Below are positions 27,903 through 36,128 of a DNA stretch of 64,000 nt, piece after piece (positions within the stretch are counted from its first letter, which is position 1; every line of letters begins with the position of its first letter). Below the pieces are notes generated by a model that had not been told where the DNA came from, ran no database searches, and saw only the letters and a program-made list of their open reading frames with translations. The stretch covers positions 124,001-188,000 of the forward strand of contig NZ_JAWKWO010000003.1 in assembly GCF_041397485.1 (NCBI RefSeq), written 5' to 3'. The stretch comes from Zhengella sp020637775. GTDB taxonomy: Bacteria; Pseudomonadota; Alphaproteobacteria; Rhizobiales; Rhizobiaceae. The translations under genes and the position numbers were made by a program.

Positions 27903-29615
27903 TCAGGCAGTGATCGCGCCGATCCAGCCATCATTGCCGGGAAGCGAAAGCACGCTGCCGCTCAGCATGCCGCCGAAGCCGTGGCCGTCCAGCGCCGTGG
28001 CTGTGAGGCCCGCCGGCAGGGTCGCGCTGGTTGCTTGCGAGGCGAAATTGAAGGCGCACAGAATATGCTCTTCGCCCAGGTCGCGCCGGAAGGCGAGGAT
28101 GTCCGGTCCGAGATCGACGACCTCGAAACCGCCCTTGGCCAGGGCCGGATGGGCGCGGCGGAAGCACAGCAGGGCACGATAGAATTCCAGAAGTGTGCCG
28201 GGCTGCCCCGTCTGTTCCGAAACGGCGAGGGCGAGATGCGGCATGGGAACGGGCAGCCATGGCCGGTCGGATGAGGAGAAACCGCCATTGGCGAAACGCC
28301 CCTCCCAGACCATGGGCGTGCGGCAGCCGTCACGGCCCTTGAATTCCGGCCAGAAGCGGATGCCATAGGGGTCCTGCAAATCCTCGAAGGAAAGCTCTGC
28401 CTCGGGCAAGCCCAGTTCCTCGCCCTGGTAAAGGCAGACGGAACCACGCAGGGTCAGCAGCACGCCGGCCAGCAGTTTCAGACGGTTGAGGCGCATGGGC
28501 TCATGCAGATCGCCGGTCCAGCGGGTGGCATGCCGCTCGACATCGTGATTGGAGAAGGCCCAGCAGGGCCAGCCGTCCGGCGCGGCACTGAAGAATCGGT
28601 CGATCACCCTGCCAAAGCGCCCGGCCGAGGGCATCGTTCCCGAAAGAAACTCGAATGAGTAGCACATGTGGACGCGCTTCGTGCCGGCGGTATAGGCGGC
28701 CATGATTTCCAGCCCGCGCTGGGCATCGCCCACTTCGCCAACGGCGGTCGCTGCGGGATATTCATCCAGCAGGGCGCGGAAACGCTCAAGGAAGGCCAGG
28801 TTTTCCGGCTGGCTCTTGTCGTAGAGATGATCCTGGAAATTGTAGGGATTGACCGAGGGTGCGATGGCGTCGTCGCGCTCGTGGGGTTCGAGCGCCGGAT
28901 TGTCTTGCAGCCCCTGCGAATGGAAATAGAAATTGATCGTGTCGAGGCGGAAACCGTCCACACCCAGATCGAGCCAGAACCGGGTGGCGTCCAGAAGGGC
29001 ATCCTGCACGTCGCTGTTGTGGAAATTGAGGTCGGGCTGGCTGTCGAGGAAGTTGTGCATGTAGTACTGGCACCGGGTCGTGTCCCATTGCCACGCGCTG
29101 CCGCCGAAGATGGAAAGCCAGTTGTTGGGCGGCGTTCCATCGGGTTTGGCATCGGCCCAGACATACCAGTCGGACTTGGCGTTGTCGCGGCTGGACCGGC
29201 TTTCGGCAAACCACGGGTGGCGGTCGGACGTGTGCGAAAGCACCATGTCGATCATGACCTTGAGACCGAGCCCATGGGCATCGGCGACAAGGGCGCGGAA
29301 ATCCTCGATGGTTCCGAACATCGGATCGACGGCCTTGTAGTCGGACACGTCGTAGCCGAAATCCTTCATCGGCGAGGCGAAGAAGGGCGAGATCCAGATG
29401 GCGTCGGCACCCAGTTCGGCGATGTGGCCGAGACGCTGGCGGATGCCGGTCAGGTCGCCGATGCCATCGGCATTGCTGTCCTGAAACGAACGCGGATAGA
29501 TCTGGTAGATCACCGCGCCGCGCCACCAGTCCTTGTCGATGGCGGCCGCGGGTGCGGCGTCACGCGTCCTTGCGGCGGGGTTCATGGTGTCTGCGAAGCC
29601 GAACGATTGGGTCAT
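27903..29615 (-). CDS. aglA: Alpha-glucosidase, glycoside hydrolase family 13
   Basis: A 570-residue GH13 enzyme of the oligo-alpha-glucosidase type. WWRGAVIYQIYPRSFQDS marks the start of the barrel. The catalytic nucleophile is in DGFRLDTINFY, the acid/base in AVGEVGDAQRG, and the third carboxylate in FSNHDVERH. It hydrolyses alpha-glucosides such as sucrose, trehalose or maltose in the cytoplasm after uptake. The ATG at 29615 overlaps the stop of a permease remnant (TGATG), exactly the aglG-aglA join of rhizobial agl operons. The ABC transporter itself is gone from this locus, so the gene may now lack its own promoter. Confidence 0.9.
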   Translation of the reverse strand: MTQSFGFADTMNPAARTRDAAPAAAIDKDWWRGAVIYQIYPRSFQDSNADGIGDLTGIRQRLGHIAELGADAIWISPFFASPMKDFGYDVSDYKAVDPMFGTIEDFRALVADAHGLGLKVMIDMVLSHTSDRHPWFAESRSSRDNAKSDWYVWADAKPDGTPPNNWLSIFGGSAWQWDTTRCQYYMHNFLDSQPDLNFHNSDVQDALLDATRFWLDLGVDGFRLDTINFYFHSQGLQDNPALEPHERDDAIAPSVNPYNFQDHLYDKSQPENLAFLERFRALLDEYPAATAVGEVGDAQRGLEIMAAYTAGTKRVHMCYSFEFLSGTMPSAGRFGRVIDRFFSAAPDGWPCWAFSNHDVERHATRWTGDLHEPMRLNRLKLLAGVLLTLRGSVCLYQGEELGLPEAELSFEDLQDPYGIRFWPEFKGRDGCRTPMVWEGRFANGGFSSSDRPWLPVPMPHLALAVSEQTGQPGTLLEFYRALLCFRRAHPALAKGGFEVVDLGPDILAFRRDLGEEHILCAFNFASQATSATLPAGLTATALDGHGFGGMLSGSVLSLPGNDGWIGAITA

Positions 29616-29746
29616 CAGCCTTTCACTCCGCCGGCAATCAGGCCGGCCTCGATCTTGCGTTGGAAGGCGAGGACGAGGATGACCGGCGGCACCGTCATGA
29701 CGACGGAGGCGGCCAAGATCGGCCCCTGCGGAATTTCTGTTCCAAA
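29615..29746 (-). pseudogene. aglG: 3' remnant of an AglG-type sugar ABC permease
   Basis: The minus strand directly before aglA reads FGTEIPQGPILAASVVMTVP, continues PVILVLAFQRKIEAG and ends LIAGGVKG stop. This is the last helix and C-terminal tail of MalG/AglG permeases, which end in GLxAGxVKG. Before it the frame turns into unrelated sequence with no permease features. The stop overlaps the aglA start, as in intact operons. I infer a deletion that removed aglE, aglF and most of aglG. Confidence 0.75.
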
Positions 29747-29924
29747 GTGCCCGGAGGCCGGGCAATGGCAACGACAACCCTACCGGTATCATCATTCGAA
29801 GCGGAGGTCAGCGCGAAAAGGAACTTGCCGCAAGCCGCGATGGTGGCCGGCCGGCCTACGCGGGCAGCCCCGGCGGGCACCTCTGACGCTCCCGGCGCGG
29901 TTTCCCCGCTTCTGCCGGCCAGCG

Positions 29925-30980
29925 TCAAAGCGGAGCGGGCAGGCCGACCTGCAACGCGTGGGCGCTTGCGCAAACGCGATTCCACACTTCATCGGGTACG
30001 CGCACGCCATTGCCCGCCGTTTCGGCCAGGCTTGCCGCAGCCCGGTCACCGGGAATGCGCACCTGCGTGAAACCCTGCGCGGGCCGGCTCGCGCGGCAGG
30101 CATCGTTCAGCGTTTCCACCTGCGTCACGAAGGCACCTGCACCGGCGAAGGCCTCCGGATCCATGATCTGGAGGAAGACATTGGCGCCCCATCGGGTGGG
30201 ATGCTCGGCACGGCCATGGCCGGCCAGCGCCTGGGTGAACATTTCCACCATCAGCGCCATGGCAAATCCCTTGTGGCCGTGGTCGATACCGCCGACGGGC
30301 AGGATGGTGCCCTTCGGCGTCCGGTTCACGACATTCGCGTCGGTCGTCGGCCGGCCTTCACCATCCAGCACCCAGGGGTGGTCGAAGGGCGTGCCGGTGT
30401 TGATATGCTCGCGCACCTTCGAGACGGTGGTGATGGAGGCGCAGGTGTCGATCAGCACGGGGTGGTCGCCGCCGGGATAGCCGATTGCCCAGGGGTTGGG
30501 TGTCAGCACCGGGTCTGCGCCGCCATAGGGGGCGACCCAGCGGCCGGACGGATCGGAGGTCATGATCATGCAGACGAGGCCTTCATCCGCCGCCATGCGT
30601 GTCAGGGTGGAGAGACAGCCGATATGGTGGCTTCGGCGGATGGCGATGGAGGTCATGCCATGGCTGCGCGCGCGGGGCATGGCGCTTTCCAGTGCCTGCC
30701 TCATCAGCCAATGGCCGGGCAGGTAACGGCCATCCCAGACCTGCGTCACGCCGCTGTCGCGGACCACGTCGTGGATACCCTCGCTTCGCATGGCGCCGCT
30801 TTCCAGTTCCGGAAGGTAATAGGGCACCATGGAGATGCCATGGGTGGTGACGCCGAGCTCGTCGGTGCGCACCAGCAGTTCGGCCACCACTTCGGCCTTG
30901 TCGCGGGCCATGCCGCCCCGGACAAGCAGGGCAAGGGCAAGGGCAAGCAGATCCTTGCGGTCAAAACGGCGGTCGGTCAC
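29925..30980 (-). CDS. Malate/L-lactate dehydrogenase (LDH2) family oxidoreductase
   Basis: A 351-residue NAD(P)-dependent 2-hydroxyacid or imine oxidoreductase of the LDH2/MDH2 family. Supporting stretches are ELGVTTHGISMVPYY near the N terminus, RRSHHIGCLSTLTR with the catalytic His in the middle, and DHGHKGFAMALMVEMF near residue 235. Members act on malate, L-lactate, ureidoglycolate, 2,3-diketogulonate or cyclic imino acids. Next to uxuB and uxuA, a sugar-acid substrate such as a 3-dehydro-aldonate is likely. It lies 26 bases downstream of the uxuB-like gene in the same direction, apparently in its operon. Confidence 0.85.
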   Translation of the reverse strand: MTDRRFDRKDLLALALALLVRGGMARDKAEVVAELLVRTDELGVTTHGISMVPYYLPELESGAMRSEGIHDVVRDSGVTQVWDGRYLPGHWLMRQALESAMPRARSHGMTSIAIRRSHHIGCLSTLTRMAADEGLVCMIMTSDPSGRWVAPYGGADPVLTPNPWAIGYPGGDHPVLIDTCASITTVSKVREHINTGTPFDHPWVLDGEGRPTTDANVVNRTPKGTILPVGGIDHGHKGFAMALMVEMFTQALAGHGRAEHPTRWGANVFLQIMDPEAFAGAGAFVTQVETLNDACRASRPAQGFTQVRIPGDRAAASLAETAGNGVRVPDEVWNRVCASAHALQVGLPAPL

Positions 30981-31006
30981 GGTTCATCCTCCCGGTCGGG
31001 TTCGTT

Positions 31007-32488
31007 TCAGTCGCGGCTGGCGGTTTCGCATTCGATGGCTGCGCCCATGCTCTTGCGCAGCATCAGGGCGAGCGTGGCGCAAACCGCAGACATCCAGGCC
31101 GGTTCTCCTGCCAACGCGGGCGGAAACAGGCCTGGCAGCGCGTGCAGCGCTCGGGCGATACCCTCCGGCGCGGTCTCGTCCGCCAGGACTGCCCTGATTT
31201 CCGCCTCGCGCGGATCGCGCAGGGCGTAGGCATCGCCGTTCTCGGTTCGGCCCAGGCAATAGCGCATCCATGCGGCCACGGCGAAGGCGAAGGGGCGGAT
31301 GTCGCCGCCAGCCGCCCGCGTCTCGACTGCTGGCGCGAGGATGCGCTGCGGCAGTTTTTCGGTGCCATCCATGGCGATCTGGAAGGTCTGGTGTGCGATG
31401 GCCGGATTGGCGAAACGGGCCAGCAGGTCCGCCCGGTAGCGGTCGAGATCCATGCCGGCCAGCGGCGGCAACGTCATGGCGGCGGCGCGCATGTGGCGGT
31501 CCACGAGGCTGGCCAGCGCCCGATTGCCCATGACATCGCGCACGAACGGGTGGCCCGACAGGAAGCCGGCATAGGCGAGCATGGAATGGGCGCCGTTCAG
31601 CATGCGCAGCTTCATTTGCTCGTAGGGCTTCACATCATCGACGAACAGGGCGCCGCCGGCTTCCCAGTCGGGGCGGCCTGCCGGGAAGCGGTCCTCGATC
31701 ACCCATTGGGTGAAAGCTTCGGTCTCGATGGCGCCATGGTCCTCGCAACCAGTCTGGCGGGCGGCCTCCGCGCGGGTCTCATCGGTGGCAGCCGGCGTGA
31801 TGCGGTCGACCATGGAGGAGGGGAAGGCAACGTTCGCGGCGATCCAGTCCGCCAGCGCCGGGTCGATACGACGGGCAAGCCCTGTGACTCCGGCGGCCAG
31901 CAGTCCGCCATTGTCCGGCAGGTTGTCGCAACACAGCACGGTAAAAGGCGCGATGCCGGCATCGCGGCGCCGGCGAAGGCTTTCAACGATGAGGCCGAGC
32001 ACACCTTGCGGGGCGTGTGGATTGGCCAGATCGGCGGCGACAGCGGGATGCGCCGGATCGGCATCCATGGCGGCGCGGTCGATTCCGTAGGCCTTTTCCG
32101 TCACGCTCAGCGAGACGATGCGTGTGGTTGCATCGGCGATGGCGGCAAGCGGCGCGGCACGGTCGCGGGCGGCGGCGATGATATGGCCGATGCTGGCAAT
32201 GACGCGGGCGGACGTGCCTTCCGCGCTGCGTTCGATCAGCGTGTAGAGGCCGTTTTGCGGGTTCAGCGCATCGGCGACATCCGTGCCGCGCAAGCTGACA
32301 CCGGTGATGCGCCAGCCGCCGCCAGAGCTGGCCAGCGCGTCATCGGTATAAACAGCCTGATGGGCGCGATGGAACGCGCCGGCGCCAAGATGCACGATGC
32401 CGCAGCCATGGCCGGCGGGATCGTAGCCGGGAAGGGTGGCTTGGCCCGTGACATCGGCAAGGCCCGTCAGGCGTCTGGCTCCGCTCAT
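31007..32488 (-). CDS. uxuB: Fructuronate reductase / mannitol dehydrogenase family
   Basis: A 493-residue polyol-specific long-chain dehydrogenase. The N-terminal cofactor fold begins IVHLGAGAFHRAHQAVYTD, and the catalytic K-N-H set is in KLRMLNGAHSMLAYAGF (about residue 290). It would interconvert D-fructuronate and D-mannonate with NADH. Mannitol or altronate oxidoreductase activity cannot be excluded by sequence, but translational coupling to the mannonate dehydratase gene (ATGA overlap) strongly favours fructuronate reductase. Confidence 0.88.
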   Translation of the reverse strand: MSGARRLTGLADVTGQATLPGYDPAGHGCGIVHLGAGAFHRAHQAVYTDDALASSGGGWRITGVSLRGTDVADALNPQNGLYTLIERSAEGTSARVIASIGHIIAAARDRAAPLAAIADATTRIVSLSVTEKAYGIDRAAMDADPAHPAVAADLANPHAPQGVLGLIVESLRRRRDAGIAPFTVLCCDNLPDNGGLLAAGVTGLARRIDPALADWIAANVAFPSSMVDRITPAATDETRAEAARQTGCEDHGAIETEAFTQWVIEDRFPAGRPDWEAGGALFVDDVKPYEQMKLRMLNGAHSMLAYAGFLSGHPFVRDVMGNRALASLVDRHMRAAAMTLPPLAGMDLDRYRADLLARFANPAIAHQTFQIAMDGTEKLPQRILAPAVETRAAGGDIRPFAFAVAAWMRYCLGRTENGDAYALRDPREAEIRAVLADETAPEGIARALHALPGLFPPALAGEPAWMSAVCATLALMLRKSMGAAIECETASRD

Positions 32489-33702
32489 GCCGCGCGGCCT
32501 GCGCCTGGATGGGAGAGCGTGGCGATGATGCCGCGCAGTTCGGCAAGGCCCTTGAGACGCCCGATGGCCGGATAGCCGGGCTGGGCCTTGCGCTTCAGGT
32601 CGTCGAGAATGTCCTGGCCGTGGTCGGGGCGCATGGGAATGGACCAGTCAGCGCGGCCCTGTGCCTTGCGCCGTGCTTCCTCGGCCAATGCGGCGGCCAG
32701 CACGGCCACCATGTCCGTGTCGCCACCCAGATGCTCTGCCTCGAAGAAGGAGCCGCGCAGGGCATCCGTGTCGCGCTTGACATTGCGCAGATGCAGGAAA
32801 TGCACCCGGTCGCCCAGGCGGTGCATCATGCCCGGCAGGTCGTTGTCCGGCCGCGCGCCCAGCGAGCCCGTGCACAGCGTGATGCCGTTGGCGGGAATAT
32901 CGACGGCATCCATGATCGCCTTGTAATCTGCTTCGGTGGACATGACGCGCGGCAGGCCGAGCAGGTCGAAGGGCGGATCGTCGGGGTGGCAGCACAGGCG
33001 CAGGCCGAGACCCTCGGCCACGGGCGCGACTTCGGACAGGAAGTCGATGAAATGGGCGCGCAGGCGCTCCGGCGAGATCGCGTCATATTCGGCGATATGG
33101 CGGCGCACGTCATCCAGGGTGAAATGCTCAGCCGCGCCGGGCAGCCCGAAAACGACATTGCGGGCCAGCGCCTGCTGCGCGTCCTCGCTCATTCCGGCAA
33201 AACGGCGGGCGGCGTCTTCCACCACGTCCCCGGGGAAGTCGGCAGCCGCGTTTGCCCGCCTGAGAATGTGGATGTCGAAAGCAGCGAAATCGGCATAGTC
33301 GAAGCGCATGCAGGTGGCGCCCGTAGGCAGGCGCCAGTTCAGATCGGTGCGCGTCCAGTCGAGAACGGGCATGAAATTGTAGCAGACCGTCTGAACGCCG
33401 GCAGCGGCGAGGTGATGCAGGCTGGTCTTGTAATTGGCAATGTGTTCGCGCCAGTCACCCTGCTGCTTCTTGATGTCCTCGGAGACCGGCAGGCTTTCGG
33501 CCACGTCCCAGGCCAGGCCGGAGGGCGCGCCATCGGCCATGTAGGCGATTTCCCGCTTGCGGCGGGCAATTTCTTCCGGCGTCCAGACGTCGCCGGTGGG
33601 AACGTGATGAAGCGCCGTGACCACACCTTGCACCCCGGCCTGAAGCATGTCGTCCACCGACACGAGATCCCTTGGCCCGAACCAACGCCACGTCTGCTTC
33701 AT
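32485..33702 (-). CDS. uxuA: Mannonate dehydratase
   Basis: A 405-residue TIM-barrel enzyme of the UxuA family converting D-mannonate to 2-keto-3-deoxygluconate. The N terminus KQTWRWFGPRDLVSVDDMLQAG is diagnostic, as are the metal and substrate stretches RLCCHPDDPPFDLLGLPR and HFLHLRNVKRD. The ATG at 33702 has GAGGAGG seven bases upstream; the longer reading to 33831 runs into the divergent promoter. It heads a minus-strand operon with uxuB and the LDH2-type gene. A KDG kinase and aldolase are not in the window. Confidence 0.95.
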   Translation of the reverse strand: MKQTWRWFGPRDLVSVDDMLQAGVQGVVTALHHVPTGDVWTPEEIARRKREIAYMADGAPSGLAWDVAESLPVSEDIKKQQGDWREHIANYKTSLHHLAAAGVQTVCYNFMPVLDWTRTDLNWRLPTGATCMRFDYADFAAFDIHILRRANAAADFPGDVVEDAARRFAGMSEDAQQALARNVVFGLPGAAEHFTLDDVRRHIAEYDAISPERLRAHFIDFLSEVAPVAEGLGLRLCCHPDDPPFDLLGLPRVMSTEADYKAIMDAVDIPANGITLCTGSLGARPDNDLPGMMHRLGDRVHFLHLRNVKRDTDALRGSFFEAEHLGGDTDMVAVLAAALAEEARRKAQGRADWSIPMRPDHGQDILDDLKRKAQPGYPAIGRLKGLAELRGIIATLSHPGAGRAA

Positions 33703-33777
33703 TCCGTCCTCCTCGTTGCCGCCGGCCTGCGATCCGCCGCATTCCTGCTGCGATCTCCTTAGCAGTCCGTCACGCTG

Positions 33778-33805
33778 TTGACTAGTATGGAAGTATGGTA
33801 TAGCC
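33778..33805 (+). promoter_or_regulatory. Divergent uxuA/GntR promoter-operator region
   Basis: TTGACT (33778-33783) is a good -35 element, followed by the tandem AGTATGG-AAGTATGG and GGTATAG, which may supply the -10. FadR-type GntR regulators often bind short repeats containing GGTAT/ATACC. It lies 17-44 bases before the regulator start and would cover the divergent uxuA start region. Assignment is inferred. Confidence 0.4.
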
Positions 33806-33821
33806 GTTCGATCAGGAGGAG

Positions 33822-34535
33822 ATGATCGCAATGACCATCCAGCAATCGCCGCAACGCCTTCTGGACACGGGAGCCGCCGTCGGGCCCCAGGTCTACCGGC
33901 TGCTGCGCGAGCGGATCATCCGGGGCGACCTGGAGCCGGGCATTCGCATCTCCGAGTCCGAAATCGCCAGCGGCTACGACGTCAGCCGCCAGCCCGTGCG
34001 TGAGGCCTTCATCAAGCTGGCCGAAGAAGGCTTGCTGGAGGTGCGTCCGCAGCGCGGCACATTCGTGCGCAAGATTGCCGCAAGCGCCGTGATGGATGCG
34101 CGCTTCGTGCGCGAAGCGATCGAGGCGGATATCGTGCGGCTTCTGGCGCAATCCCCGGTGTCCGGGCTTGAGGAAGAGTTGCGCGGACTTCTCGCCGTGC
34201 AGGCCAGGGCGGCGGCATCCGGCGAATGGCTGCAATTCATCGATCTCGACGAGCGGTTTCACCGCGCCCTGGCCAGTGGCGCGGGCAAGGCCTATGCGTG
34301 GAATGTGGTCGAGGGCGTGAAGGCGCAGATGGACCGCGTGCGCCATCTCTCGGCGCAGCGCTTTCCAATGGACAAGCTGGTGGAACAGCACACTGCCATC
34401 GTTGACGGCATTTCGGGACAGAACCCGGATGCCGCGGAACGGGCCATGCGCGCGCATCTGCGCGAAATCCTGAACGATCTGCCGGCAATTGCCGGCAGCC
34501 GGCCCGAATTCTTCGAAGACGCGGACCCGACCTGA
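33822..34535 (+). CDS. GntR-family (FadR/FCD) transcriptional regulator
   Basis: A 237-residue regulator with an N-terminal winged helix (about 20-85; SEIASGYDVSRQPVREAFIKL is the HTH) and an all-helical FCD effector domain (about 95-225). The FCD metal-binding His and Asp are in DLDERFHRAL and VEQHTAI...MRAHL. It lies between the divergent uxuAB unit and the TRAP-dehydrogenase unit, so it likely represses both until a hexonate or hexuronate is present. RBS AGGAGG three bases before the ATG; a second ATG three codons in is possible. Confidence 0.92.
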   Translation: MIAMTIQQSPQRLLDTGAAVGPQVYRLLRERIIRGDLEPGIRISESEIASGYDVSRQPVREAFIKLAEEGLLEVRPQRGTFVRKIAASAVMDARFVREAIEADIVRLLAQSPVSGLEEELRGLLAVQARAAASGEWLQFIDLDERFHRALASGAGKAYAWNVVEGVKAQMDRVRHLSAQRFPMDKLVEQHTAIVDGISGQNPDAAERAMRAHLREILNDLPAIAGSRPEFFEDADPT

Positions 34536-34580
34536 TCCGCAACCGTTTCCTGAAACTCCCTGTCAGCAAAGGAGGAGACC

Positions 34581-35552
34581 ATGCTGAAAGCACTTGGAAA
34601 AACCATTCTCGCCACGATGACCGCCGGCCTGCTTGCCGGTTCTGCATTCGCGGCGGACATGACGCTCAAGCTCGGCCATCTGGCCAATGAGCAGAACCCC
34701 TGGCACCTGGCGTCGGTGAAGTTTGGCGAGGAGCTTTCCCGTCTCACCGATGGCCGTATCGAAGTCGAAGTGTTTCCCAATGAATCGCTGGGCAAGGAAA
34801 TCGACCTGATCAACGGCATGCAGCTCGGCACGGTCGACATGACGATCACCGGCGAGAGCCTGCAGAACTGGGCGCCGATGGCGGCGCTGCTGGCCGTGCC
34901 CTATGCCTACAAGTCGATCGAGCACATGGACGAGGTGGCCTCCGGCGAGATCGGCGACAAGATCAAGCAGCAGATCATCGACAAGGTGCAGATCCGCCCG
35001 ATCGCCTATTTCGCGCGCGGCCCGCGCAATCTCACCTCCAACCGTCCGATCACGTCGCCCGACGAACTCAATGGCCTGAAGATGCGCGTGCCCAATGTGC
35101 CGCTGTTCGTGGATGTGTGGAGCGCGCTTGGTGCCAATCCCGGCCCGATGGCTTTCTCGGAGGTCTTCACCTCGCTGCAGAACGGCACGATCGAAGCCCA
35201 GGAAAACCCGCTGGCGCTGATCCGTTCGGCCAATTTCAACGAAGTGCAGTCGCATGTGAACATGACCGAACACGTGCGCTCCTGGATCTACCTGACGATC
35301 GCCGAGAGCACCTGGAGCAAGCTGTCGGCCGAAGACCAGGCGGCGGTGATGGAAGCGGCGAAGATCGCCCAGGCCTATGAGCGCGAACTGTTCAACGCGT
35401 CGCTGGCCGATGACCGCGCCTATCTGGAAAGCAAGGGCATGACCTTTGTCGAGGTCGACGGTCCGGCATTTCAGGCCAAGGCCAAGGATGCGGTGCTGAA
35501 GAACGTCAACGACGAGATCAAGCCGATCGTGGAAGGCCTGTTCTCCAACTGA
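34581..35552 (+). CDS. TRAP substrate-binding protein (DctP family), hexonate type
   Basis: A 323-residue periplasmic protein. A Sec signal peptide (about 1-24) ends at SAFAAD. DctP features are LKLGHLANEQNPWHLASVKF, VEVFPNESLGKEIDLINGMQ, and the substrate-binding Arg region GLKMRVPNVPLF (about 155). In this position DctP proteins often carry D-mannonate, gulonate or hexuronates; neighbouring uxu genes support that but do not prove it. RBS AGGAGGAG. A strong hairpin separates it from the permease genes. Confidence 0.92.
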   Translation: MLKALGKTILATMTAGLLAGSAFAADMTLKLGHLANEQNPWHLASVKFGEELSRLTDGRIEVEVFPNESLGKEIDLINGMQLGTVDMTITGESLQNWAPMAALLAVPYAYKSIEHMDEVASGEIGDKIKQQIIDKVQIRPIAYFARGPRNLTSNRPITSPDELNGLKMRVPNVPLFVDVWSALGANPGPMAFSEVFTSLQNGTIEAQENPLALIRSANFNEVQSHVNMTEHVRSWIYLTIAESTWSKLSAEDQAAVMEAAKIAQAYERELFNASLADDRAYLESKGMTFVEVDGPAFQAKAKDAVLKNVNDEIKPIVEGLFSN

Positions 35553-35570
35553 TAGGCTTTCTTTCCGACA

Positions 35571-35598
35571 TGGCGCCGGGCGTTCGCGTCCGGCGCCA
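35571..35598 (+). other. Intercistronic hairpin between dctP and dctQ
   Basis: TGGCGCCGG pairs with CCGGCGCCA, nine base pairs and a ten-base loop, 18 bases after the dctP stop. No T-run follows. It probably protects the binding-protein message or reduces read-through to the permease genes. Confidence 0.55.
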
Positions 35599-35627
35599 CC
35601 CTTGACACTCCCTGACCGGGGCCGTCC

Positions 35628-36128
35628 ATGCAGCGCTTCGTTTCCCTTCTCGTCCGGTTCAGCCGCCTTGCGACCGGCATCGCCTTCGCGGTGCTGATGA
35701 TCGCGGTGCTGATCCAGATCGCCGGCCGTTTCATCGGCAGTTCCCCGGTCTGGACGGAGGAACTGACGCGCTTTGCCCTGCTTTATCTCGCCGCCTTCGG
35801 TGTCGGCCTGTCGTTTCGCAATGGCGACCTCGTCAATGTCGATCTCGTTTGCGAGTCGCTGCCCGGCGCATGGCCGGCGCGGCTGCGGCTGTTTTCCGCA
35901 CTGGCCACGGCGGCGCTTTGCCTGGCGCTCATCGCACCGGCCTGGAAATACACATCCATCGGCGTGATGCAGACCTCGCCGGCGCTCGGCTGGCGGATGG
36001 ATTTCATGCATGCCACGATGCTGGTGCTGCTGGTGTCACTGGCCGTTTTCGCATTGGCGCGCGCCGGAGAAATGCTTCTTGGCGGGGCGGATGGCCATGC
36101 GCCTCGCGTGACCGGTGAAAACGCATGA
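35628..36128 (+). CDS. TRAP transporter small permease (DctQ family)
   Basis: A 166-residue inner-membrane protein with four helices. The family stretch is GSSPVWTEELTRFALLYLAAFGVGLSFRNGDLVNVDL (split here by helix boundaries at about residues 40 and 58). The W-x-E-E-L-x-R motif is typical of DctQ. Forms the permease with the next gene, whose start overlaps its stop by four bases. No strong ribosome site precedes the ATG, apart from GGGGCC. Confidence 0.9.
   Translation: MQRFVSLLVRFSRLATGIAFAVLMIAVLIQIAGRFIGSSPVWTEELTRFALLYLAAFGVGLSFRNGDLVNVDLVCESLPGAWPARLRLFSALATAALCLALIAPAWKYTSIGVMQTSPALGWRMDFMHATMLVLLVSLAVFALARAGEMLLGGADGHAPRVTGENA

Noticed and set aside
28668..31229. 853-codon plus-strand frame opposite aglA and the LDH2-type gene
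   Set aside because: Antisense shadow with low-complexity His/Gly/Arg content; it also spans the relic region between two real minus-strand genes.
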